NCBI GenBank assembly: GCA_004194705.1
Contig: SADC01001334.1
Coordinates: forward strand, 372,001 to 436,000
Source: Ditylenchus dipsaci
Lineage: Eukaryota; Nematoda; Chromadorea; Rhabditida; Anguinidae
Length of the DNA stretch: 64,000 nt
Direction: 5' to 3'
Part shown: positions 60,301 through 64,000 of the stretch, one piece after another
Numbering within the stretch: position 1 is the stretch's first letter
Layout: the number at the start of each line of letters is the position of its first letter
Made by a program: the position numbers and the translations under genes
Notes under the pieces: model-generated
Seen by the model: only the letters and a program-made list of their open reading frames with translations
The model's database searches: none
What the model was told of the DNA's origin: nothing

Positions 60301-62187
60301 GAGCCCGTCAAAATATTTCGTGTCTTACGCAATGTGTTCAGTCTTCGCGTGATAGGTAATCCAGAACTTGGTATCGCCGTAAAATCAAAACCAACACCCA
60401 AAAGGAACCACAAAGCAAACGACGGCGAAAACAACATAAAAAGACTTATCTAATCCAAACACCAGCAGTTCGATACGTCGATAGATCTAATCCTTGCTCG
60501 TGAGATCATCAGCACGCTGCAAAGGAGAATCCTAAAAATATTTCAAGAGATCGAAACAAGGAAGCCCATAAAAATAGACAGACAGAGAGAAAAGATTACA
60601 CAACGGAACTTACTGGAAATGAAAATCACACAAAATTTTTTGATTTCAAAATGCCAAAATAATTACGACAAAATTAGAGTGGTCCCGCGCGAATTCAAAT
60701 TCCGCAAATTGCTATGCTTATCAAGTTTCATGGTCCTTTAAAAAACGGTTCATATGTTATTTGGTAGATAAATTTAAAAGTTTTCGAATGGTGCATTAAT
60801 TGGTATTTTTACGTTTTTATCTTTTGAGAAATGCTACTATTTATAAAAGCTACAGAAAGCTACTATAAAAGCTATTAGCTACTACTAAAAACAAAAAATA
60901 CAGTCGACTCTCGTTTATCTGACACCTCAGTTAACTGACACCCTCGGTTATCTGACACCCTGTAGGTGATTTGGTTGGCCAGCAGTCAAACTTATTAAAT
61001 CAACACCCCAATATCTGACACCTCAGTTAACTGACACCTCGTTTATCTGACACCCTGAGGCTGGTCCCGACAAAGAAAAATTCTCTCGTTTAACTGACAC
61101 CCCTCATTTTTTGCTTGAAATTTTCAAAAAGTTCACAAAATCAAATTCAGCGCCTAAATTATTGCATTTTTTTGGATAATATTTCTTTTTGGCCATAGAA
61201 TTCTTGTTTTTGGCCAAAGGATTCTTCTTTTTGGCCATAGAATTATTCTCTTTGGTCATAGATTGTTTTTGGCCGTACTCGCTCGAAATCATGTTTAAAC
61301 CACCTTTTGATATTTTATTATGTCTGAAATGTGCTGCGAAAATGTTTTCAAGGTGCAAACAACACGTTATCGAGAGAATTTTTTCTGGTAAAAATTATAC
61401 TTTTTGTCTTGAGCAACTAATAGTCAAAAAAATTTACCAAAATTTTTCTCTCAAAAAGTGTCGTTTGCACTCTGAAAACATTTTTGCAGCATGTTTCAGA
61501 CACAATAACATTTCAAAACGTGGTCAAAACATGAACTTGAGCGAGTACGGCCAAAAAAGAAGAAATCTATGGCCGAAAACAAGAATTCTATTATTAAAAA
61601 GAAATATCACGCTTTCTCTTTGCTCTTGTCGTTTTTTGTTCATTTTGCTCGTGTTGGAATTCCGCATTATTTTACGTTCCTCATTTTTTGTTTTAGATGA
61701 GCGCCCAAAAGCACAAGCCTGGCTGTTGGTTGTTTGAATAAATTGAAAAACTCGGCTAACTGACACCTTAGCCTTGAATCGGATTTATTACCTCGTTTAT
61801 CTGACATTCCAGTTATCTGACACCTCGTTTATCTGACACCCTAAGGCCGGTCCCCTGGAGTGTCAGATGAACGAGAGTCGACCGTATGATTTTTAAAAAT
61901 AATAAGTTCATTTTGTTGCCATAGAAAAATGCTACGAAAAAACTTTAAAAAATTAAAAAAAAATTCTCTGCGAAAAAACACGAAGTTTGAAAAAAACACA
62001 GTCATTTAGTATTAATTCTCCACTACAATATATTCCAATCATATATATTTTGCCCCCTGTCCGAGTTTAGCTGTAGATCTTAGATCATAAACAGTTAAAC
62101 TTTTCAGTGCGAAATGTGGACAATGTGCCGATGGCTATGCTGGAGGTAGCAATAAATTATTCCGACAAGCTGATGGAATATTTGTAA
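32350..62187 (+). CDS. RPGRIP1L: RPGRIP1L/Fantom/MKS5-like ciliary transition-zone protein, ~25 exons
   Basis: RPGRIP1L-family proteins are scaffolds at the ciliary transition zone. Exons I can phase: 32350-32480; an exon ending 33159; 33214-33338; 37798-37893; 37947-38061; 38559-38782; 39573-39894; 39942-40090; 40723-40819; 40864-41210; 47865-47934; 47987-48101; 48161-48222; 48505-48616; 48964-49124; 49183-49202; 49258-49291; 49341-49376; 49427-49522; 49794-50595; 53838-53894; 54042-54269; 54322-54382; 56281-56399; 62108-62187. Together they encode about 1,230 residues; human RPGRIP1L is about 1,315. Domain order matches the family: coiled coils, C2, C2, acidic linker, C-terminal RPGR-interacting C2 domain. 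Introns are GT-AG. Small ones are 44-60 bp; large ones (33339-37797, 41211-47864, 50596-53837, 54383-56280, 56400-62107) are filled with transposons. Weak points: exon 2, the 49183-49376 group, and the unusual GAAG acceptor before 54042. Confidence 0.85.
33669..33911. repeat. Foldback of the GGGCATGCCCACGC family
   Basis: The tips TGCCCACGCTAATAAGAGGT and inverse, with AACCAAGT/ACTTGGTT arms and a centre near 33790, make this a nearly complete hairpin. It matches the tips of 22638-23535. Confidence 0.75.
34035..34215 (+). repeat. R2 dispersed repeat, copy 2
   Basis: A C-run, CTGTAACTACCCTTGCAAAC, CTTAGGCTTGGGGTAGGCCA and GTGACTAATAAAGAGTTTGC. Confidence 0.7.
34480..35000 (+). repeat. R2 repeat plus flank, duplicated inverted at 62235-62780
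   Basis: About 500 bp here, from CATTCGATGCAAAATTGAAA through TTTGGAGACCATAACCCTGC, TCTACTCTCGATATAAC (minus) and CTTAGGCTTGGGGGTAGGCC, is present with few differences in inverted orientation at 62235-62780. A small ORF (34583-34831) and its twin at 62416-62676 are identical by-products, not genes. Confidence 0.75.
35122..35516. mobile_element. pogo/Tigger-type MITE with GATATAACGAAC ends (395 bp)
   Basis: The right end is CAGTCGACGCTCGATACAAC (read inward), the left end the same with C to A at the first base, and TA is present on both sides. The body is a palindrome of CAAAACTGTTGCGATTT and inverse around 35340. A single end of a related element (GTCTACTCTCGATATAAC type) is at 62548 and 34703. 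Confidence 0.7.
35528..36800. repeat. Foldback element F1, copy 2, inside an outer palindrome
   Basis: The inner palindrome 35695-36510 matches 9384-10170 in its core, but its tips are variants of CCCCGCCAAATTACTGATTT. An outer pair (35528-35690 with 36655-36800, CACCATCTTGTAGCCCTGCG type) encloses it. A separate perfect hairpin (36520-36655, GGTAAAAGTATGAACCAAAT and inverse) is inserted in the right outer arm. It lies in an RPGRIP1L intron. Confidence 0.75.
36882..36952 (-). pseudogene. tRNA-like sequence
   Basis: Minus strand: GGTGGCTCAATGGTAAAGCA (A box-like), an anticodon-arm-like CGACTGTGAAAGTCG and CGGTCCGAGCC in place of the B box. The stems are incomplete. Confidence 0.4.
37798..40819 (+). 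CDS. RPGRIP1L: RPGRIP1L homologue: central coiled-coil exons
   Basis: Six exons (37798-37893, 37947-38061, 38559-38782, 39573-39894, 39942-40090, 40723-40819) join in phase. Recognisable family segments include KTTLIRLHRQNRAMELEVKE, LEEENRVLRTAHDRLIAN across the 38782/39573 junction (compare LRISHDALMAN in the human protein), TTDELNRLNGYVSELQHSLA, and LELEKVRNMLVSQYTIN (compare ELEKTRNMLIMQHKIN). Heptad-like Leu/Glu/Lys patterns indicate coiled coils. The end of the exon at 39894 is a Ser/Pro/Gln-rich spacer unlike the rest. Introns 37894-37946 (53 bp) and 39895-39941 (47 bp) are minimal size; the introns before 38559 and 39573 are about 500 and 790 bp. Confidence 0.82.
40864..48222 (+). CDS. 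RPGRIP1L: RPGRIP1L homologue: end of coiled coil and first C2 domain
   Basis: Exon 40864-41210 ends the coiled coil (ENKLADYVKQLNNKSKE.., compare YELKVEQYVHLLD) and opens the first C2 domain with EMTLRLTKLVVSEEGLKLTG and EFFDFELQTTPLLTG. The latter matches the family's AFYDFELQTTPVV almost exactly. After a 6.65-kb intron the domain resumes at 47865-47934 (FDYSTVYEVIVSSLFVHYLE, compare YNFTSQYLVHVNDLFLQYI), then 47987-48101 (DGITIELFQVQGTAYQQLTS), then 48161-48222 (NYFIDVPFSLIKSLSAQK). Donor and acceptor phases agree throughout. The 59-bp intron 48102-48160 is inferred because reading through meets a stop and the two flanks align in different frames; it carries a CTAAT branch-like motif. The large intron holds a 5.2-kb transposon. 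Confidence 0.85.
41893..41957 (-). pseudogene. tRNA-Ala(TGC)-like sequence or SINE head
   Basis: Minus strand: GATAGCTCAAATGGTTAGAG fits an A box and D arm. GACTTGCAAGG gives an anticodon TGC. GTGGGATCGCA is a weak B box. The acceptor stem is not convincing, so a tRNA-derived SINE or pseudogene is likelier than a working gene. Confidence 0.45.
42820..43100. repeat. Imperfect inverted repeat next to the 29-bp array
   Basis: The left arm (about 42813-42985) contains GAGGATTGAAGAAGTGGCC. The right arm (about 43000-43120) contains the complement with many point differences. A related inverted pair links 42590-42660 with 43925-43990 (TTGTTTTAGCTTGAACATTG type), so the 29-bp array sits within a larger, older palindrome. 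Confidence 0.6.
43230..43918. repeat. 29-bp tandem array in two opposed halves (palindromic satellite)
   Basis: About 14 copies of a 29-bp unit containing two CAACTCGATACA-like halves run from 43230 to 43630. After a short unique spacer (43630-43695) about eight copies run in the reverse orientation to 43918. The outer boundaries ACGACTCGATACACA / TGTGTATCGAGTCGT are also inverted. Because 29 is not a multiple of three, all frames cycle through the unit and several frames on both strands stay open for 200-340 codons. These are not genes. Confidence 0.85.
43995..44247. mobile_element. MITE of the CCGTATA-end group, copy 2
   Basis: The ends are TACCGTATTTCCTGTAATAA and inverse. GCCGCCTTATT repeats lie just inside. 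A lone, mutated end of this type is near 48270-48312. Confidence 0.7.
44249..46930. repeat. T-rich blocks and degenerate minisatellites inside the 5.2-kb element
   Basis: A block starting ATTAGAGATGTTTTGT and containing TTGAAGCTTGGAATCTCAGG is present at 44249, 46029 and, more diverged, 46600. Each is followed or preceded by runs of imperfect ~21-24-bp units of the type GGTACCAGGAGAGTGGGTAG (44740-44860, 45755-46030, 46320-46560, 46815-46920). A similar minisatellite lies at 28320-28980. ORFs read through these units, rich in Leu, Pro and Thr, are artefacts. Confidence 0.6.
47262..47400. repeat. R1 dispersed repeat, fragment
   Basis: ACATACCTTAGACGCAAATC, CCAGAGTTTCTATATGCGAT and AACCATGTTCAAATTGCATC match the 3' half of R1. 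It lies just outside the 5.2-kb element. Confidence 0.6.
48505..49522 (+). CDS. RPGRIP1L: RPGRIP1L homologue: second C2 domain exons
   Basis: 48505-48616 encodes HNELIVQIHRCNGLEKLTT (compare NELHITIRCCNHLQ). 48964-49124 encodes PDSYVAYQLFDLP and SSDPEFNDTRAWTLPV, the C2 strand region matching PYVVYKFFDF and SSNDPQFDDHMYFPVP. 49427-49522 gives ASIDVSIHWKFSYVFETDDE, matching GTIHVILKWKFAYLPP. Between them the phase-consistent model uses a 20-nt microexon (49183-49202), a 55-bp intron and exons 49258-49291 and 49341-49376. A competing frame across the same bases (GFLNLPLFPLA, then NQRIRGTFPWL) resembles the family C2 strands more closely but would break the reading frame on both sides. The domain identity is secure; the exact exon structure of 49183-49376 is not. 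Confidence 0.75.
49794..50595 (+). CDS. RPGRIP1L: RPGRIP1L homologue: long acidic linker exon
   Basis: This single 802-nt exon is open throughout and enters in phase with the donor at 49523. It encodes about 267 residues rich in Glu, Ser, Pro and Lys with no visible fold, as expected for the disordered acidic linker between the second C2 and the RPGR-interacting domain. Near the start, GKTKEVEFSIAEP resembles the human VDKKVSFVDIMP. Proline-rich PAPSPPLPEA, a Ser-rich stretch and acidic VEEQEIEETVEEPQ follow. It ends at a GTAAGC donor (50596) with one base carried over. The next intron hosts a palindromic transposon. Confidence 0.8.
51447..51967 (+). pseudogene. DUF4817/DDE-type transposase fragment, left arm
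   Basis: The first frame (51447-51785) has SKKAFCVVEFGQLGSYVAVQ, then KVPHKDSIKQWFDKF, which fits the DUF4817 helix-turn-helix domain of Tc1/mariner-type transposases. A second frame (51782-51967) has KDGAPPHWALRVRAYL, RWMGRGSPNLPLPPYSPDLT and PCDFFL, the C-terminal part of the catalytic domain. The middle part with the first catalytic aspartate is missing and the two parts are in different frames, so it cannot encode an active enzyme. Confidence 0.75.
52002..52714 (-). pseudogene. DUF4817/DDE-type transposase fragment, right arm
   Basis: This is the mirror copy of the left-arm fragment: the helix-turn-helix part at 52376-52714 and the catalytic C-terminus at 52002-52379. Here the second frame continues into the loop with FFLWSWIKSLAYRES and SDLDELIGKIEIAFKQLPQE, the usual tail of this transposase type, ending at a stop. 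So the loop derives from the 3' end of the original gene, and the left arm is the shorter copy. Confidence 0.75.
53838..56399 (+). CDS. RPGRIP1L: RPGRIP1L homologue: C-terminal RPGR-interacting C2 domain
   Basis: 53838-53894 encodes SEASSVAESNSDLIDSS, like the family's acidic Ser-rich lead-in. 54042-54269 opens the last C2 domain with GVRVRIRIGRLRILEGSFLL, then AKVFVEWNFLDFNRDVCETP and NFPLPRKATEVCNIDAE, aligning with IRIEIIALSLND and ETPVSLPKPKSGQ. 54322-54382 encodes YELNQRRLNLLSQWTTSNN (compare KAKRDILKAILQKQ). 56281-56399 encodes LSFTLVLDPGEDQTQDFDDL and VAELNLKEVFD, matching LRFTVVSDPPEDEQDLEC and VAHVDLADMFQ. In the family this domain binds RPGR and nephrocystin-4. The acceptor before 54042 is GAAG, the only phase-compatible one seen. 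Confidence 0.85.
54545..54790 (+). repeat. R2 dispersed repeat, copy 4
   Basis: CTGTAACTACCCTTTGAAAA, TTAGGCTTAGCCCTTAGGCT, TGTGACTAATAAATGTATCA and a G-run. Confidence 0.7.
55114..55190 (+). pseudogene. tRNA-like sequence
   Basis: GGTGGCCTACTGGTTAAGGC is a good A box. GGGATCAAATATCCC is B-box-like with a mutated TTCGA core. A tRNA-derived repeat is likely. Confidence 0.45.
55424..55842. mobile_element. hAT-like foldback MITE (419 bp)
   Basis: The ends CAGTGTTTCCGAAAGT and inverse fit hAT termini. The flanks ATCTGAGC (55416-55423) and ATCTGGGC (55843-55850) form an 8-bp duplication with one mismatch. The body is a palindrome of CGTACAC/GTGTACG phrases with a perfect centre near 55615 (GGCGTACTGTAC and inverse). 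Confidence 0.8.
57104..57212 (+). other. Exon-like coiled-coil segment inside a transposon
   Basis: After a TTTATAG acceptor, one frame reads KIETLRKEARQENTELDRTL and EIFNQSQAAI before a stop at about 57210. It has coiled-coil composition. It lies in an RPGRIP1L intron but its entry phase does not fit the donor at 56400. It could be a captured or decayed exon, part of an element-encoded protein, or chance. Confidence 0.2.
57430..59400. repeat. Tandem array, 132-bp unit, ~7 near-identical plus diverged flanking units
   Basis: CTTGTATGACCACCACGCGG recurs exactly every 132 bp at 57721, 57853, 57985, 58117, 58249, 58381 and 58513. More diverged units extend left to about 57430 and right to about 59400 (ATTGGCCACCACTCGGGTT type, ~125-130 bp). 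132 is a multiple of three, so a minus-strand frame stays open across units (QGIVIVVFLYVSYESLIFSL repeated), but nothing else marks it as a gene. Confidence 0.85.
60901..61884. mobile_element. pogo/Tigger-type MITE with TGACACC phrase repeats (984 bp)
   Basis: The ends CAGTCGACTCTCGTTTATCT and near-inverse CGGTCGACTCTCGTTCATCT are flanked by TA. Each end has several variants of TTAACTGACACCTC. The body has an inverted repeat (61190-61370 with 61455-61600, GGCCGTACTCGCTCGAA type). ORFs in it are shadows of the palindrome. Confidence 0.7.
62108..62187 (+). CDS. RPGRIP1L: RPGRIP1L homologue: probable last exon
   Basis: After a TTTTCAG acceptor the phase carried from 56399 continues as NVDNVPMAMLEVAINYSDKL and ends in TAA at 62185-62187. 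This resembles the family's last strand and tail (GKLRVTVEALHALQSVY). About a dozen residues are missing relative to the human protein between the two exons. The preceding intron (56400-62107) is 5.7 kb and holds a tandem-repeat transposon and a second element. No clear polyadenylation signal was spotted immediately downstream. Confidence 0.55.
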
Positions 62188-62234
62188 TCGTTCATAACTG
62201 ATAAGCAACAAATGTAAGAAAATTTGACCCTAGT

Positions 62235-62780
62235 AGCGAATATTCCCACCGCCCCCCCCAACGATTTTCACCCTTTTTACTTTAGTAAAAAGTACCCAAA
62301 TTTATGTCCCAGACCCCGGAAAATGTGCGCAAACTCTTCATTAGTCACAAATTCCGTACGCTGGCCTACCCCCAAGCCTAAGGGCTAAGCCTAAACTTGT
62401 TGTTTGCAAGGGTAGTTACAGCAATTTTATAAGGTCGGATTCTTGGGGGGGGGGGGTATTCGCTACTAGCGCCGAAAATTTAATAAACTTAATCTCAAAG
62501 GTAGCTGTTATTGTTTTAATAAAGTCTTTATTTGTAATACACAGTCTACTCTCGATATAACAGCACTTCGATATAACACGCCTCCAAACAAAACGCCTCC
62601 AAATAGTCTCAAAACGAGTTAGACAAATTTTTTTTAAAGCAGGGTTATGGTCTCCAAATTTTGAAAATAAAGACATTTGCTCAAAATAAGTATATTTTAG
62701 GGTATTTTAGCAAAACTATGCTATTTTATCCAGTGCTCGATGAGTGCACTGTTTTTCAATTTTGCATCGAATGATAAAAA
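62235..62780 (-). repeat. R2 repeat plus flank, inverted twin of 34480-35000
   Basis: The same order of blocks as 34480-35000 on the opposite strand: G-run at 62442, GCCTAAGGGCTAAGCCTAAA at 62373, TTTGCATCGAATGATAAA at 62760. It begins 48 bp after the last RPGRIP1L exon. Confidence 0.75.
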
Positions 62781-63026
62781 GGACTAATAATAAAATATTG
62801 GCTCAAGTACAAAATGTGTATGTCTCCCAAAAATGCCCGAAATCAGTTTGTTGTTTAACGTTGAGAAAACACGTTTTTAGGTTTGGGAAAGCATTTAAAA
62901 ATTTTTTTAATTTTAATTTAATTTTTTTTTTGAAAAAATTGGGGCTGAAATTCGTGAATAACTATAACTATACATATTTCTACAGTGTTACACCTAGGGG
63001 TTGAAAAAAAATCCCCCATGTGGGAT

Positions 63027-63272
63027 TACCGTATATGCTCTATTAATTAGACACCCCTAAGTTCAAAATCGTGTTTTTGGCATCGTGTTTTTGACTCACT
63101 TTTTGATCACTTCTCTCAGGCAAGTTATCACCCATTTTGTAGCTAGAAAGATGAGCTATCATGTGGTTGGTAACTTGCCTGAGAGAAGTGATCAAAAAGT
63201 GGGTCAAAAACACAATGCCAAAAACACGATTTTGAACTTAGGGGGTGTCTAATTAATAGAGCATATACGGTA
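63027..63272. mobile_element. MITE of the CCGTATA-end group, copy 3
   Basis: The ends are TACCGTATATGCTCTATTAA and inverse. The whole 246 bp is a near-perfect hairpin (CTTCTCTCAGGCAAGTTA and inverse near the centre). It lies between the RPGRIP1L homologue and the RRM gene. Confidence 0.75.
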
Positions 63273-63606
63273 ATAGAGAATATACGGTAGTCGAATTAGG
63301 GTATCTAAATCTCGGAACCCGATATTCCGCTATCAGAAACTCGAGGTTTATCCTTAAAAAATCACTCTTAAAACTCTTTACGTCAAAAGAAAATTGGCTG
63401 AACGAAAAAAAAAAGTTTTTTACAGCAAAAAAATAGTTGCGCAATAAGGTATACAGTTATTCAACCGGCCTGCAAATACATAGGAATCATTTATTGTTTT
63501 GAAAAAAGCAGGAAACATTATTTTTAACAACATTAATTGCCACAAATGTTTTAATCTTTCTACCAGATAAAATGCTGCCTACAATATTTTCCAGACAAAA
63601 CGACTG

Positions 63607-64000
63607 TCACAGTTTTTCCTCCTTCTGGTAACTTTCTTTTGGTTTTGCTGCAAAGCAAATTTGTACATAAAATGTGGATTTTTTAATCCGTTCTGAGATT
63701 TTTTTCAAAGCCATCTTAGCATCTTCGTTGCTGGCATAATGCAAAAAACAGTATTTTTTTCTTTGCACAAACGATACAGAAGTTGTACCCTGTCTAGGCC
63801 AAATCAGATAATCAGGGTGGAGGGCTTTTCTTCCTCTCAAATAAAGCGTCTTGCCCGTCTCATCGCTCTTTATGTGGGGTATGTAAGTTGACAACTTTTC
63901 AGTTGGTTGCACACCATGAGATTGCTTGGTGGCTTTGAAAGAGCTAGAGCGTGGATTAGAATTGGCAGGGGTTGCGCTCAATGGATAACACTTGGTTCCC
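63607..64000 (-). CDS. RRM-like RNA-binding protein, C-terminal part (5' end beyond window)
   Basis: The frame is open from the right edge of the window to a TGA at 63607, so at least 130 codons are seen and the start lies outside. After a Ser/Asn/Pro-rich stretch (PANSNPRSSS) comes an RNA-recognition-motif-like unit: KTLYLRG fits RNP2, KKYCFLHYAS fits RNP1, and EDAKMALKKISERI fits the second helix, with a Lys/Glu-rich tail. I cannot assign a subfamily. A possible polyadenylation signal (AATAAA on the minus strand) lies about 115 bp downstream near 63491. The gene is tail-to-tail with the RPGRIP1L homologue, with a palindromic MITE between. The alternative is a non-RRM basic protein; the RNP pattern makes RRM more likely. 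Confidence 0.6.
   Translation of the reverse strand, partial: GTKCYPLSATPANSNPRSSSFKATKQSHGVQPTEKLSTYIPHIKSDETGKTLYLRGRKALHPDYLIWPRQGTTSVSFVQRKKYCFLHYASNEDAKMALKKISERIKKSTFYVQICFAAKPKESYQKEEKL

Larger units (their letters stand above)
56630..60815. mobile_element. ~4.2-kb element with nested inverted repeats around a 132-bp tandem array
   Basis: Outer inverted repeats: 56630-56705 with 60738-60815 (TTAATGCACCATTC type), and 56847-56933 with 60650-60739 (ACTTGATAAGCATAGCAATT type). Inner inverted repeat: 59553-59830 with 60374-60653. A hairpin insertion (56703-56847) interrupts the left arm only. Between lie the tandem array (57430-59400), a CACACCGTTA simple repeat (59495-59530) and, at 60200-60480, decayed protein-like frames including DEKAYFSDYDTD broken by a stop. 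It lies in the last RPGRIP1L intron. Superfamily is unknown. Confidence 0.65.

Noticed and set aside
60108..60453. 109- and 80-codon ORFs on opposite strands
   Set aside because: They overlap each other in the loop of an inverted repeat inside a transposon; the better protein-like frame there is interrupted by a stop.
61189..61737. 182-codon ORF on the plus strand
   Set aside because: It runs through both arms of the palindrome in the 60901-61884 MITE; composition is Phe/Leu-rich from T-rich DNA.

Overview
This is eukaryotic, animal-type nuclear DNA: AT-rich, intron-containing and dominated by non-autonomous DNA transposons, most of them long inverted repeats (foldback elements). No prokaryotic operons, rRNA or CRISPR array are visible. 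The species cannot be named from the window. The main gene encodes a ciliary transition-zone protein, so the host is a ciliated metazoan. Its introns are either minimal (about 44-60 bp) or several kilobases long and packed with repeats.

Genes. (1) 32350-62187 (+) holds about 25 exons of an RPGRIP1L (Fantom/MKS5) homologue: coiled coils, a first C2 domain, a second C2 domain, a long acidic linker and the C-terminal RPGR-interacting C2 domain. Nearly all exon phases agree. Exon 2 and the exon group at 49183-49376 are unresolved. (2) 10272-10373 (-) is an isolated last exon of glyoxalase I (GLO1); its upstream exons were not found. (3) 63607-64000 (-) is the C-terminal part of an RRM-like protein running off the right edge, tail-to-tail with the RPGRIP1L homologue. 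Minor items are a gag start of a Ty3-like retroelement (27295-27522, -), paired DUF4817-type transposase remnants (50714-53484), a 58-codon frame inside a transposon (30661-30837, +), and weak exon candidates at 21502-21868 and 57104-57212.

Layout. 0-10 kb: repeats and hairpins, including an element at 3339-4228 with a perfect 10-bp target duplication. 10-21 kb: GLO1 exon, a Harbinger-like foldback (10458-10880), a foldback with tRNA-like ends (11323-11715) and nested palindromes (17310-20640). 22-31 kb: an element with an 8-bp duplication (22125-24861) containing other elements, a palindrome (25170-26270), a gag remnant, a minisatellite and a 2.1-kb element with a 10-bp duplication (28996-31100). 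32-62 kb: the RPGRIP1L homologue. Its large introns carry the 35.5-36.8 kb palindrome, a 5.2-kb element with ~320-bp terminal inverted repeats (42017-47245), a palindromic Tc1/mariner-type element (50714-53484), a hAT-like foldback (55424-55842) and a ~4.2-kb element with a 132-bp tandem array (56630-60815). 62-64 kb: a repeat shared in inverted orientation with 34.5 kb, a MITE, and the RRM gene.

The striking feature is how many unrelated families (TA, TTA, 8-bp and 10-bp target duplications) share one architecture: long near-perfect palindromes, often with termini built from a short phrase repeated with variation. All homology statements rest on recognition by eye; no database search was run.
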